Positions 8,984 through 16,827 of a stretch of 64,000 nucleotides of DNA are shown piece by piece (position 1 is the stretch's first letter; each line of letters begins with the position of its first letter). The notes under the pieces are model-generated. The model did no database searches. It saw only the letters and a program-made list of their open reading frames with translations, and was not told where the DNA came from. Source of the DNA: Microcaldota archaeon (GTDB lineage Archaea > Micrarchaeota > Micrarchaeia > Micrarchaeales > Micrarchaeaceae); the NCBI GenBank assembly GCA_021797895.1, contig JAJZYW010000002.1, forward strand, positions 36,343 to 100,342, given 5' to 3'. The position numbers and the translations under genes are program-made.

Positions 8984-9112
8984 TTCTACCCTCGTCCTTA
9001 TGCAAGCCTATCGAATTCCTATTTTTTACAAATGAATTATGCACTGGTTCTGGATAAGGTTTTCTAAAGGAAAATGGCGCCTTGATAATCGGTTGCTTGC
9101 GTATGGCTGAAG

Positions 9113-9126
9113 ACCGCAAACGCGGT
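9113..9126. other. Small hairpin in the gap after tRNA-Phe
   Basis: ACCGC and GCGGT pair around a 4-nt loop. The 250 bp between tRNA-Phe and the next gene otherwise hold only AT-rich sequence; no second RNA gene could be recognised. Confidence 0.3.
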
Positions 9127-9232
9127 TTATCGAATGCCAATTTGCATCTTTAGTAAAATGGTACAATAAATGCAGCAGTCAGATTTTAAAGGATAGGGCG
9201 GCAGCTAAACTATTGGGATTGCAGGTGTGTGC

Positions 9233-9739
9233 ATGGATGTGGCAGGAATTGATTACAAACCGCGTACGGAGTTTTTGAAGAATGAAATAGCAAGGGCAAA
9301 TTTCAATAATCCAAAAGGCAGGGAACGGATAATCGCGCTGTGCGAAACAGAGGATAAGGCGTACAGGTACCAGGTGAAGAATGAGTCAAAGAGGTTCTAC
9401 GGCTCCTATTCATTTCTATACAATGAGCAGTTTGGTTCATACAGGGAGGAGTATTTTAAAATGCTGAAAGAGCTCAGCTATAAGGATTACATAGCAGTCC
9501 TGGCAAGGGAGGTATACGCACCAAGTATGTTTGGCGGATGGAGAAAGGGAAAACAGATTCCATTGCCGAAGGGAATAAGCAAGGAGGATAAAGCGGAGAT
9601 CCTTAAAGTTGCGAAAGCCATGTATGAAAAGCAGGCTGAAGAGCAAACGGAGGAATCGAGGATTAAGAAGCAAAATGAGAGGGAGGAGCTTCTCAAATTC
9701 TATAGGTGGTGGATTAAGAATGAAGGAGCGAAACGCTAG
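9233..9739 (+). CDS. Conserved-looking soluble protein, unknown
   Basis: 168 residues, Lys/Glu/Tyr-rich, no signal or membrane segment. It is probably all-helical: a middle section with many aromatics (KRFYGSYSFLYNEQFGSYRE) leads to a loop MFGGWRKGKQIPLPKG and then a long charged helix rich in Glu, Lys and Gln. A C-terminal FYRWWIKNEG block closes it. I recognise no family. I start it at ATG 9233 because AGGTG at 9223-9227 sits five bases before it; the GTG at 9227 is part of that site. Base composition is more AT-rich than the flavoprotein downstream. Confidence 0.7.
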   Translation: MDVAGIDYKPRTEFLKNEIARANFNNPKGRERIIALCETEDKAYRYQVKNESKRFYGSYSFLYNEQFGSYREEYFKMLKELSYKDYIAVLAREVYAPSMFGGWRKGKQIPLPKGISKEDKAEILKVAKAMYEKQAEEQTEESRIKKQNEREELLKFYRWWIKNEGAKR

Positions 9740-9808
9740 CCTCGTTCCCGGATGGGTAAAAGCCTTGCTTACATTATTAAATTTTTCCAACGCTTCTTAA
9801 TCGGTGCA

Positions 9809-11122
9809 ATGGAGAAGTATGATGTCGTTGTAGTGGGCAGCGGCCCGGCGGGAATCGGCGCGGCTTTTTCCGCAGCAAAGCTCGGCCTAAAGACAGCTAT
9901 ACTTGAAAGGGGCAACTTTGTCGGAGGCAGGATAACAGCCGGCTACAACCTCCTTATAGAAGGATTGTATACGGAGGATAGCGCAACCAAGCTCGTAGGT
10001 GGAATCGCTGACGAGCTCATAGCGAGGATGCAGAAGGAGGGAGGTGCGCGGACAAATGATGACAAGAGCATATCGCTGAGGCAGGAGGTGGCGAGGCTGG
10101 TGCTCGGGACTATGGCTGCGGAGCTTAAGATAGACGTCTACCTCGGCTCGCTGGTTGATGGAGTTGAGACGGAGGGCACTGAAGTGGGCTCCGTATATTT
10201 CTCAGGTAAGAACGGATGGACCCAGGTAGGCTCGAAAATATTCATAGACGCAAGCGGTGACGCGGACATGGAGTCGCTCATAGGGCTTGGCACCCTGGCG
10301 AGCGAGGAGGAGAAACACCATTATGCCAGGCTCCCGTTCAGGATCTCTGGAGTGGATGAGGCAAAGCTTGCCGATTTCGCAGCCAAGTCTCCCGATAAGC
10401 TGTCGATAACAAAGGGCAAGGACGGCAGGGTGGAAACAGTGCAGATGCACGAGCAGCTGGCTCTCGCCGCGCAGCAGAGCTGCAAATTCCAGCCGCCTAC
10501 GGGTGACAGGAGGATACTATATGCGACTCCAGTGCAGGGCGAGTTCGTATGTACGGCTCCGAGGATAGCGGTTCAGAACTTTGCAAGCGGCTACGAAAAA
10601 TATTATTCCGCCGAGATAGCGACAAGGGAGGCATTCGCACTCCACTGGTTCCTTAAGTCGTCAGTGCCGGGATTCGCCGGCTCGAGGATAGAAGACACTG
10701 CGCACGAGCTGCTCCTCGGGAACACGCGGAGCGCGACGTGCGAATACATGATAACCGAGGCGGACGTTGCAGCCTCAAAGAAGTTTTACGACGGAATAGC
10801 GAGATGCGGCACGCCTATGGAGCTGCACGACGAGAAGCAGGGCGTAGCATACAAGTATCCCGAATCAGGAAAGGGATCATGGTTCCAGGTGCCGTACGGT
10901 GCAATGACCGTCAAGAACATAGACAACCTGCTCGTTGCGGGAAGGTGCATATGCGCCGAAGCAGGAGCGCAGAGCAGCATAAGGAACACTGCGACCTCAT
11001 TGGCCACAGGGCAGGCTGCTGCGACTGCCGCGTATCTATCCTTCAAATTCAAGACCAAGCTGAAGAAGCTTGACCCGAAGCTCCTTCAGGGAACGCTGAA
11101 GGAGCAGGGCTGCATAATATGA
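9809..11122 (+). CDS. FAD-dependent oxidoreductase (FAD_oxidored type)
   Basis: 437 residues. An N-terminal Rossmann fold for FAD is clear: DVVVVGSGPAGIGAAFSAAK (residues 5-24) followed by ERGNFVGGRITAG. The second FAD signature IFIDASGDADME lies near residue 145-156, and the C-terminal FAD block NIDNLLVAGRCICAEAGAQS lies near 385-405. These features fit the family of uncharacterised flavoproteins related to HdrA and geranylgeranyl reductase; the substrate cannot be told. The frame runs back to 9752, but the ATG at 9809 directly precedes the conserved motif and has GGTG at 9803-9806, so I use it. A TATA-like run ATTATTAAAT at 9773-9782 supports a separate promoter. Confidence 0.8.
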   Translation: MEKYDVVVVGSGPAGIGAAFSAAKLGLKTAILERGNFVGGRITAGYNLLIEGLYTEDSATKLVGGIADELIARMQKEGGARTNDDKSISLRQEVARLVLGTMAAELKIDVYLGSLVDGVETEGTEVGSVYFSGKNGWTQVGSKIFIDASGDADMESLIGLGTLASEEEKHHYARLPFRISGVDEAKLADFAAKSPDKLSITKGKDGRVETVQMHEQLALAAQQSCKFQPPTGDRRILYATPVQGEFVCTAPRIAVQNFASGYEKYYSAEIATREAFALHWFLKSSVPGFAGSRIEDTAHELLLGNTRSATCEYMITEADVAASKKFYDGIARCGTPMELHDEKQGVAYKYPESGKGSWFQVPYGAMTVKNIDNLLVAGRCICAEAGAQSSIRNTATSLATGQAAATAAYLSFKFKTKLKKLDPKLLQGTLKEQGCII

Positions 11123-11137
11123 GCATGGCAAGCAGCG

Positions 11138-12136
11138 CTATCTGCCAAGCATCCTAGTCCCGAGGGCGTCCAGGCCGGCGCGGAATGCGAAATCCGATAC
11201 TTTAAGCATGGAGCTCTGAAGAGCCCCGAGCTTTGCCTCTTTTGATATGAAGAGCACGAATCCCTGCGAACCCCCTCCGAGGAGCCTTCCCGCTGCTGCC
11301 CCGTGCAGCATTCCCTTCCTTATTATCGAATCCACTAAGCTGTTTGATACGGAAGAGCCCAGCCCTTTTTTGACCGACCATCCATGGTTGACTGCGGCGC
11401 AGAACGCCTCAGCGTCTTCATGCAAAACCGCTTCGCGCAGGTCTAGCGCGACCTCCTTCAAAGAGATCAGGCTCTCTATGGTCCTGCTGTCGCCTTTTGC
11501 GGCTGCCGAAGCCTGTTCGCACAGTATCTCGCCGCTATACCTCGACCTGCCTGTGTATACAAGCAGTATGTTGGACATCAATCCCTCGATGAAGCGGGAA
11601 TGCTTGGGGAACCTTTCTATTTTCACAATGTCGCCATCAAAGGACATGAACTTGAACCCGCCGTGGGCTATCGCATACGGGTCCTGCATCCCCAGCAGGA
11701 CGCCAAGCCCCTCCCTCTCCGAATCGTATGCCATCCTCGCTATGCGGTCAGGGCTTGGCTTCGAGCCAGAAAGGTGCAGCAGCATTGCGGAGATTGCCGT
11801 CATCATGGCGCTTGAGGATGCGAGCCCGGAGCCTGGAGGCACGTCGCCGTTGATCCTAGCCCTGCCTCGGACTATGCCGTGCTTCTCCATGAGAGACATT
11901 ATCCCTTCCATGCCTGAGCCGCCGCGCGCCGAGCCCATCAGGCTCCTTACGTAATCGCGGGAGGAAAGCTCGAGTGGCATGCTGTCAGGCAAATACGAGA
12001 CTGTCACGCCCAGGTCTATTGTGGTGTTGAGCGCCGCGCCGCCATACCTTTCTGGGAAAGGCGGTATGTCGGTGCCTCCTCCGCCGAAGCTCACCCTCAG
12101 CGGGCTGTAGAATATGATACCTTTTTTTACATGCAT
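11138..12136 (-). CDS. GHMP-family sugar kinase (heptose/mevalonate kinase-like)
   Basis: 332 residues. The GHMP fold is shown by the start SPLRVSFGGGGTDIPPFPER, typical of D-glycero-D-manno-heptose 7-phosphate kinase-like members. The ATP-binding loop is PPGSGLASSSA near residue 110, and the C-terminal glycine loop GRLLGGGSQGFVLF binds phosphate. It should phosphorylate a sugar or polyol; the substrate is not determinable, and surface glycan precursor synthesis is one possibility. ATG 12136 is chosen because GTGA lies five bases upstream and the family begins there. The GTG at 12166 would reach into the upstream spacer. It follows rpoL by 33 bases and may be the last gene of the csl4-rpoL operon. 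Confidence 0.82.
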   Translation of the reverse strand: MHVKKGIIFYSPLRVSFGGGGTDIPPFPERYGGAALNTTIDLGVTVSYLPDSMPLELSSRDYVRSLMGSARGGSGMEGIMSLMEKHGIVRGRARINGDVPPGSGLASSSAMMTAISAMLLHLSGSKPSPDRIARMAYDSEREGLGVLLGMQDPYAIAHGGFKFMSFDGDIVKIERFPKHSRFIEGLMSNILLVYTGRSRYSGEILCEQASAAAKGDSRTIESLISLKEVALDLREAVLHEDAEAFCAAVNHGWSVKKGLGSSVSNSLVDSIIRKGMLHGAAAGRLLGGGSQGFVLFISKEAKLGALQSSMLKVSDFAFRAGLDALGTRMLGR

Positions 12137-12169
12137 GCTTTCACGCGGTGCGATGCGGCAGCGCACGGT

Positions 12170-12439
12170 TCACTTCTTCGGTATGCTCTTCATCATCTCT
12201 GAGAATGAGCCCTCAAGCTCCTCTATTGCAGACTGCAGCGCATCTGCAGGCTTTTTCTTTGAGGTCTTTATTACCAGCGTAGGCTTGCCAGTCTGCGGAT
12301 GGTCGCGGCTCACTCCTGCAAATGAGACGTCGGACTCTGTCAGCAGCTGCGAAGCAAGCATCTCGGCTATTGTTGAATCGGTACCCTCGAATTCCAGGAC
12401 AAGCTCCTTTCCCTCGTTTTTCAGCACGTTTGTCTTCAT
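12170..12439 (-). CDS. rpoL: DNA-directed RNA polymerase subunit L (Rpb11 family)
   Basis: 89 residues, the normal length of archaeal RpoL, which pairs with RpoD as the alpha-like platform for polymerase assembly. The signature is LEFEGTDSTIAEMLASQLL followed by DVSFAGVSRDHPQTGKPTLVI, as in Rpb11. The ATG at 12439 overlaps the csl4 stop by ATGA, so the two are translationally coupled. The tail after residue 65 is Lys-rich and amphipathic. Confidence 0.93.
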   Translation of the reverse strand: MKTNVLKNEGKELVLEFEGTDSTIAEMLASQLLTESDVSFAGVSRDHPQTGKPTLVIKTSKKKPADALQSAIEELEGSFSEMMKSIPKK

Positions 12440-13083
12440 TGAACCATCTCTTCCTTCTTCCCAGTTATGAATGTGATTACGTCCTTCAGGTTGTTGTACA
12501 TGGCGCTCACCTTCCTTCTCTCCGCGTGCCTGCAGTTGGTGCAGTATAGCACTCCGGGGTTGTCTCCAGGAACCAGAGGCGTGTTGCAGAACTCGCACTT
12601 GGCGTGTATGACTCCGCACTCCCTGTCCCTCAAGCCGAGAAGGTACGTATCGCCTTCCGCGCTGAGTATCGTCGCAAGCACTATGTCGCCGACCTTGTAC
12701 TGGGGCGCCTCTGGCATGCCGTGGTCCCTTCTGTCGCGCATATGAGGAGGACCTCTTCCCCTGCTGTCAGCCTTTATGATTATCTTTCCGCTCTTAAGCG
12801 CAACGTAGACCTTGCCGTTCATCTCCAGCTGGTCTATCTTGACGAACATGACGCTCTTCACGTCGTCTGTTATCTCTCCGACTACGTACATGCCGCGCTC
12901 GAATCCGACAACCTCGTGCTTAGAGTCTATGCCTATCTTGCCGTCGAACGCCTTTGGCTTTCCAATGGCAGCTGCGTATATCTCGCCGTTCTCAGCGTAA
13001 GTGTTGGAGTATGGCAATCCCTCTTCCTCCATGGCGATTCTGTCGCCGGGAAACACAAGCCCAGCTTGATTGTTCTCTTCCAA
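12436..13083 (-). CDS. csl4: Exosome complex RNA-binding protein Csl4
   Basis: 215 residues, one of the cap subunits that guide RNA into the archaeal exosome. An N-terminal domain (residues 1-65, FPGDRIAMEEEGLPYSNTY) is followed by an S1 beta-barrel (about 70-150, YVVGEITDDVKSVMFVKID). A C-terminal zinc ribbon has CEFCNTPL and YCTNCRHAE. Between S1 strands is an Arg/Gly-rich loop (DSRGRGPPHMRDRRD) that may contact RNA. The start is TTG at 13083 with GGTG upstream; no ATG fits. It is coupled to rpoL by a 4-base overlap, a pairing also seen in other archaea. Confidence 0.92.
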   Translation of the reverse strand: MEENNQAGLVFPGDRIAMEEEGLPYSNTYAENGEIYAAAIGKPKAFDGKIGIDSKHEVVGFERGMYVVGEITDDVKSVMFVKIDQLEMNGKVYVALKSGKIIIKADSRGRGPPHMRDRRDHGMPEAPQYKVGDIVLATILSAEGDTYLLGLRDRECGVIHAKCEFCNTPLVPGDNPGVLYCTNCRHAERRKVSAMYNNLKDVITFITGKKEEMVQ

Positions 13084-13156
13084 AATAACACCAATTAGAA
13101 ACCAGTTTACTTATAAACATTAGATATTATAAATTTATATGATTATTGGTGCGTCT

Positions 13157-13870
13157 ATGGACAGGCTTACCTTCAACGGCGTTGAACTTCCTGTGAGGAT
13201 ACTAGAAACAGGGAACCGCAACGCATATGCGAGGATACGCGACATGGAGGTCATAATAAGCGTGCCGCGCAGAATCAAAGGAGAAAAGCGCGACGACGTA
13301 GTCTCGAAGCTCTCTGAAAGCCTGAAGCGCTCGCTGGAGCGCAGCCCTGGAAAGATGCTGGGCTTCAGCAGGGAGCGATTCAGGGACGGGCAGGAGCTTG
13401 CGGCGCCCGGCTTGTCACTCAAGCTCTCCATATCGCAATGCGGGAAAAGGTTCAGCTCCTCCGTCAGAGAAGGAGTGCTGGCGATATGGGTGCCAGAATC
13501 TGAGCGGATGGATGGCAGCAAAGCCTCCTCCTACATGCACATGGCAGTTTCAAGGGCATTCCTTCCTTCCGTATCCGCATATGTTGAAAGGCTGAATGCG
13601 GAGCGCTTCGGCTCCAGGCTCGGCAGGGTGCGCATAGGCAGGGGCATGACGACACTCGGATCGTGCGACTCCTTCAACAACATAACGCTTAACTCCAGGC
13701 TATTCGCGATGGGCCCCTATGCTTTGGAGTACGTGGCTGTGCATGAGCTTGCCCACACGCGTTTCCACAACCACTCGAAAAGGTTTTGGGGCGAGGTTGA
13801 GCGAGCCCTGCCTGATTATAGGGAAAGGAAGGTATGGATTTTCAGGGAAGGATGGAGGCTCGAAGCCTAA
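13157..13870 (+). CDS. YgjP-like zinc metallopeptidase (DUF45)
   Basis: 237 residues. The C-terminal YgjP/WLM core is clear: MTTLGSCDSFNNITLNSRL, then VAVHELAHTRFHNHSKRFW with His196, His200 and the third ligand His206 in the NHSKRFW motif. The N-terminal 130 residues carry the usual short beta-rich segment (VRILETGNRNAYARIRDMEV) that precedes the peptidase in this family. Peptidase activity is expected but the substrate is unknown. ATG 13157 has GGTG at 13148-13151; a TATA-like ATTATAAATTT lies about 25 bases before it. The gene is divergent from csl4. Confidence 0.82.
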   Translation: MDRLTFNGVELPVRILETGNRNAYARIRDMEVIISVPRRIKGEKRDDVVSKLSESLKRSLERSPGKMLGFSRERFRDGQELAAPGLSLKLSISQCGKRFSSSVREGVLAIWVPESERMDGSKASSYMHMAVSRAFLPSVSAYVERLNAERFGSRLGRVRIGRGMTTLGSCDSFNNITLNSRLFAMGPYALEYVAVHELAHTRFHNHSKRFWGEVERALPDYRERKVWIFREGWRLEA

Positions 13871-13923
13871 ACCGCGCTGCCATAAGAAAGGGCAGACCGT
13901 GGTTCGCAGTAGAGCGCAGAAAT

Positions 13924-13933
13924 GCTTAAAAAC
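13924..13933 (+). promoter_or_regulatory. TATA box of the repeat micro-gene
   Basis: GCTTAAAAAC about 45 bases before the ATG at 13976. The element is retained in the second copy at 14312-14321, while the spacer after it has diverged. Confidence 0.5.
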
Positions 13934-13975
13934 TCATGCTGTGATGCGTATTCAGTGAATTAATAGGTGAAAAAT

Positions 13976-14140
13976 ATGGATCCAGGACGCGGAAGCAGTG
14001 GTTTGGTTGGCGAGGGTAAGGATGACCCGGGACGCGGAAACAGTGGCTTTGTTGGAAAGGGCAAAGATGATCCTGAGCGTGGAAGCACAGGTTTTGTTGG
14101 TGAAGGCAAGGATGACCCAGGACGCGGAGACACAGGCTGA
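13976..14140 (+). CDS. Gly/Asp-rich tandem-repeat micro-protein
   Basis: A 54-residue product made almost wholly of a 15-residue repeat (45 bp). Units begin MDPGRGSSGLVGEGK, then DDPGRGNSGFVGKGK, DDPERGSTGFVGEGK, and end DDPGRGDTG. It has TATA box, GGTGA ribosome site and ATG in correct spacing. Synonymous differences between units (for example GGCAAAGATGAT against GGTAAGGATGAC) suggest selection on the protein. It is hydrophilic, has no signal peptide, Cys or aromatic residues except Phe, and is likely flexible. I recognise no family; a resemblance to stress-induced Gly-rich repeat peptides is only a loose analogy. It converges on the large regulator at 14419-15828. Confidence 0.72.
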   Translation: MDPGRGSSGLVGEGKDDPGRGNSGFVGKGKDDPERGSTGFVGEGKDDPGRGDTG

Positions 14141-14300
14141 ACAGATTTTTCTTGTTGGCTTTTCCTCATTTTGTTAGTGAATAGTTTATCTTTTGAAATG
14201 CGCTTGTCGTATGCGGCTTTCTCCTGTTATGCTGCGAAGTATGCCATTTATGCAAGAACTGCATGATGGCAATTATGCGGTGGATGCAGATACACCGCAA

Positions 14301-14445
14301 AGCGCAGAAATGCTTAAAAACCCATGCTGTGATTGAATCTCAGTAAATTAATAGGTGAAAAATATGGATCCAGGACACGGAAGTACAGGCTGAACATGCT
14401 TTTCTTGTTAGCTTTTACTCATTTTTTTAGTGAATAGTTTATCTT
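14301..14445 (+). repeat. Duplicated segment, copy 2 (collapsed)
   Basis: Counterpart of 13913-14192 lacking three 45-bp units. Its downstream end overlaps the last codons of the regulator gene on the other strand, so the duplicated unit includes the regulator's 3' end. Confidence 0.82.
14364..14393 (+). pseudogene. Collapsed second copy of the micro-gene (9 codons)
   Basis: The frame reads MDPGHGSTG and stops. It keeps the same TATA-like element, GGTGA site and start codon as the 54-residue gene, but only the first and last parts of the repeat remain. Contraction by recombination between repeat units explains it. A functional nonapeptide cannot be excluded. Confidence 0.6.
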
Positions 14446-15828
14446 CGGATATGCACTCTTTTCTCCGTACTCAATCAGTATTCTGTTCTGGTTGGAGTAA
14501 TAGTTGTCGAATCTCCTGATTCCTATGCTGCCAGCTACGATATCAGACACTATTGATATGCGTACCGCATCGCTTCCTGTGGATTCTTCTATGTCGTGCG
14601 ACAGTCTGCTCGAATCGCCATCGTTGAAGATAGGCGAGATGTACAGGCCGCCCTCTATGTCTGTTATGTCGCCTACGAAAGCATGCTTGTTTACTATGTT
14701 GCTTTCCCCTATTATGTTGCGTAGTATGCTCTTGATTCTTCCAGACCAATCGTTCTGGTTGTGCTTTGCGACATGGAATATCGCTTCATATTTCATCTGC
14801 AGCCCTGCAATGTTTATTGTCGGCCTTTTTATTATGCCCTGCTCAAGAAGCCGAAGGTAGGTGTACCTTGATGCTCCGCCTTCCAGCCCCAAGCCTGAAT
14901 CCATCTCTGCAAAGCTGATTGAGGAATTCTGGTTCATCAGGCTCAGGACGTCGTACTCTCTTTTCCATATGGTTCCAGCTGTCTTTTTCGGCGAATCCTT
15001 TGTACGCCTGTATACTTTGGATTGCAGCATCTTCTCGAAGAATTCCTGCCTTAGTGGCACGTAGCCGTACGTATTGTAGAAAAGTATCACCTTCCACTCC
15101 ATGCTGTAGCCTGGAAGTATGCTTGAGCGCAGGTTGTACAGCATCTCCTTTGCCCTGTCTATGCTGTTCTCAACAAGGACGTACATGAAGAGGTCGTAGT
15201 CCCCCTTTGTTAGAGCTGCGAACTGGACCATCGGCTCGGATTCTACAGCTGCCTTTATCTCCTCAAATTGGGGCTTCTTATCAAGGAACTTCGCGTTCAC
15301 TATATAGTATACGTATCCAAGCTTCTCTACGTTTATCTCAAGTGTATATTTTATACCGAGCTTCTTTTCTAGGGCGAGTATGCTGTACCGCGTCCTTGGC
15401 TGCGACCAGCCCAGCATCTTGCCAAGATACTGCTGCGATATCCTCGAATTCATGCTGAGAGCCTGCAGTATAAACAAATCACGCTCGTCAAGCTTGGGCT
15501 GGATGATTTGAGCCTCAGAATCGTTTCTCACGGATCCCTCTTGCTGCAGCCCTGCCTGATCCGCATACCTCGCTTTGTCAACACGCTGCCTTCTTGCCTG
15601 GTATCTGTGCCTTGCAGGTATGAAGAGGCCGCTCTGATTTATCCTGCCAAGGTACCTGCTTTTCCTGACGCTGCTCTCAGTATCTGCATCTCTTATTGCT
15701 AAACGTTCGTATACGCAATAGCTCCCGTTTATAAGCCTTATCTCGATATTTGGGCTGTATTCCCTCTGCAAAGCCTCGAACGCAGCCCTTATCGGCTCCG
15801 GCGCTGAGTCTATCACCCTTGTCATCAT
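14419..15828 (-). CDS. Double Lrp-type regulator with transposase-like N-terminus
   Basis: 469 residues. Residues 1-75 (IEIRLINGSYCVYERLAIRD ... SRYLGRINQSGLF) look like the short N-terminal domain of IS1634/IS4-type transposases, which also run YxVYE...KxRYLGKI..G. The catalytic transposase part is missing. Residues about 112-270 form an Lrp/AsnC unit: LDERDLFILQALSMNSRIS as the winged helix-turn-helix start, SQPRTRYSILALEKKLGI as recognition part, then an alpha-beta RAM-like segment. A second, weaker unit follows (about 285-440, REYDVLSLMNQNSSISFAEM). DNA binding is the expected role; target and ligand are unknown. It converges on the micro-gene, and its last codons belong to the duplicated segment. 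Composition is AT-rich. Confidence 0.68.
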   Translation of the reverse strand: MMTRVIDSAPEPIRAAFEALQREYSPNIEIRLINGSYCVYERLAIRDADTESSVRKSRYLGRINQSGLFIPARHRYQARRQRVDKARYADQAGLQQEGSVRNDSEAQIIQPKLDERDLFILQALSMNSRISQQYLGKMLGWSQPRTRYSILALEKKLGIKYTLEINVEKLGYVYYIVNAKFLDKKPQFEEIKAAVESEPMVQFAALTKGDYDLFMYVLVENSIDRAKEMLYNLRSSILPGYSMEWKVILFYNTYGYVPLRQEFFEKMLQSKVYRRTKDSPKKTAGTIWKREYDVLSLMNQNSSISFAEMDSGLGLEGGASRYTYLRLLEQGIIKRPTINIAGLQMKYEAIFHVAKHNQNDWSGRIKSILRNIIGESNIVNKHAFVGDITDIEGGLYISPIFNDGDSSRLSHDIEESTGSDAVRISIVSDIVAGSIGIRRFDNYYSNQNRILIEYGEKSAYPKINYSLKK

Positions 15829-16048
15829 ATCCCTTATGTATTAATATATTTCGCTAAGATATAATAAATATACTATTTAATTATTAACTATTATACGTCT
15901 TATCATTGCTTAATAAATTATATTTTTTTATAGAATATGAATTATAGTTAGTTTAGTTAGCCAGATAAAGCATTCTCCGTTGGAAAAAACAGTAGTGCTA
16001 TTTATAAAAGCTTCTTCATATTATCAATCAAGCAGGGGTTTGGTGGAC
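15829..16048. promoter_or_regulatory. AT-rich divergent promoter region
   Basis: The 220 bp between the regulator and the small-gene cluster are extremely A/T-rich. TATA-like runs occur near 15860-15875 for the leftward regulator, and CTATTTATAAAAGC at 15999-16012 for the rightward cluster. Many overlapping TAATTATTAA-type steps could be sites for an Lrp-like regulator, but I see no clear single operator. Confidence 0.45.
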
Positions 16049-16150
16049 ATGGCAAATTATATGAACGACTTCGATGTCATTCTACCCTCGACTAATCCTG
16101 GTTGTATCACTGTTTCCAACCTCCACCAGCCCTGCCTTTTTTGCGTTTAA
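16049..16150 (+). CDS. 33-residue small open frame, unknown
   Basis: ATG at 16049 follows a TATA box by about 40 bases and a GGTGG ribosome site (16042-16046). The frame encodes 33 residues with three Cys (Cys19, Cys29 and Cys32) and ends HQPCLFCV. The next gene starts 12 bases after its stop with its own GGTGG. It may be a real short protein or a translated leader for the genes behind it. Coding status is uncertain because it is so short. Confidence 0.42.
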   Translation: MANYMNDFDVILPSTNPGCITVSNLHQPCLFCV

Positions 16151-16162
16151 TTGGTGGTTTGG

Positions 16163-16420
16163 ATGCACGTATGGGAAATAAAGTTTGTGCTGTCCCTTCC
16201 CGTTTTGGGAAAGTGGGCAAGGAAGAAGCGCGACAAGTGGGTTTTTGAGGACGACCCGAACAATAAGCGCCCTGTTGTAGGGATTGCGCTCAGCAAGATT
16301 GCATTCATGTACGTGTGGGGCGACATGCCGATAAAGGATCAGCTCAGCGAGTACGACTTCAAGAGGTTCCTTGAATACAACAACATAACTGAGTATGATC
16401 TTCCTGAGAAGTACAGGTAA
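16163..16420 (+). CDS. 85-residue protein, unknown
   Basis: A small basic protein beginning MHVWEIKFVLSLPVLGKWARKKRDKW, continuing with an acidic turn FEDDPNNKRPVVGIALSK and ending with an Asp/Tyr/Glu-rich helix-like tail. ATG 16163 has GGTGG six bases upstream; a TTG at 16151 is less likely. The stop is 19 bases before the next start, so these are co-transcribed. I recognise no family. Its layout (small, mixed alpha-beta, next to a RAM-like protein) suggests a partner of that protein, which is only inference. Confidence 0.65.
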   Translation: MHVWEIKFVLSLPVLGKWARKKRDKWVFEDDPNNKRPVVGIALSKIAFMYVWGDMPIKDQLSEYDFKRFLEYNNITEYDLPEKYR

Positions 16421-16439
16421 TATTAAATGGGTGGGGAGC

Positions 16440-16757
16440 ATGGGCAGTACTAAAAACACCAGAAGCAACGGAAACCTTGTCGAGACGACAAGGTCTGGGA
16501 AGAGGTTCTACAGGCTCTATTTTATTAAGCCCCCAATAAAGGCTGAAATGGAAGACCTCGGCGACGAGCTGATAAGGATGAACGAGGTAGAGGAGGTTTT
16601 CCTTACAGATGGCGACTATGGCTATGTCGTCAAGGCGCGCTTTGACGAGGAGAAGGAGCCCTCAAACGTGGAGCGCTTCCTGCAGAAGCGCCTTGGGAAC
16701 CGCTACGGCAAGGTTACTGCTTTTGACAAGTACGGTCCGGTGCGCAGGATGCAGTAA
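16440..16757 (+). CDS. Stand-alone RAM/Lrp-effector-like protein
   Basis: 105 residues. After a basic N-terminal stretch (residues 1-25) comes an alpha-beta pattern FYRLYFIKPPIKAEMEDLGD, then MNEVEEVFLTDGDYGYVVKA, which resembles the small ligand-binding domain of Lrp/AsnC proteins without a helix-turn-helix. A second helix (SNVERFLQKRLG) and strand (YGKVTAFDKYGPV) complete the fold. The similarity is at pattern level only. ATG 16440 has GTGGGGA just upstream. It sits near the double Lrp-type regulator, so hetero-oligomer formation is possible. Confidence 0.6.
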   Translation: MGSTKNTRSNGNLVETTRSGKRFYRLYFIKPPIKAEMEDLGDELIRMNEVEEVFLTDGDYGYVVKARFDEEKEPSNVERFLQKRLGNRYGKVTAFDKYGPVRRMQ

Positions 16758-16827
16758 TTGGAGGGCGCGACACCGCGTTTCCGGCAACGCATAAATATTC
16801 TTTAAGCCGATATGATTTTGTGATAGC

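Larger units (their letters stand above)
13913..14192 (+). repeat. Duplicated segment, copy 1 (with full micro-gene)
   Basis: The 63 bases before the micro-gene start match 14301-14363 with about eight mismatches and no gap, including the TATA-like GCTTAAAAAC and the ribosome site AATAGGTGAAAAAT. The 55 bases from its stop codon match 14391-14445 in the same way. The offset is 388 bp upstream and 253 bp downstream; the difference of 135 bp is exactly three 45-bp units. Confidence 0.85.

Noticed and set aside
13960-14169. 69-codon Pro/Ser repeat frame on the minus strand over the micro-gene
   Set aside because: It shows the same periodicity only because the 45-bp repeat is multiple of three. 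TATA, ribosome site and start codon all support the plus-strand frame.
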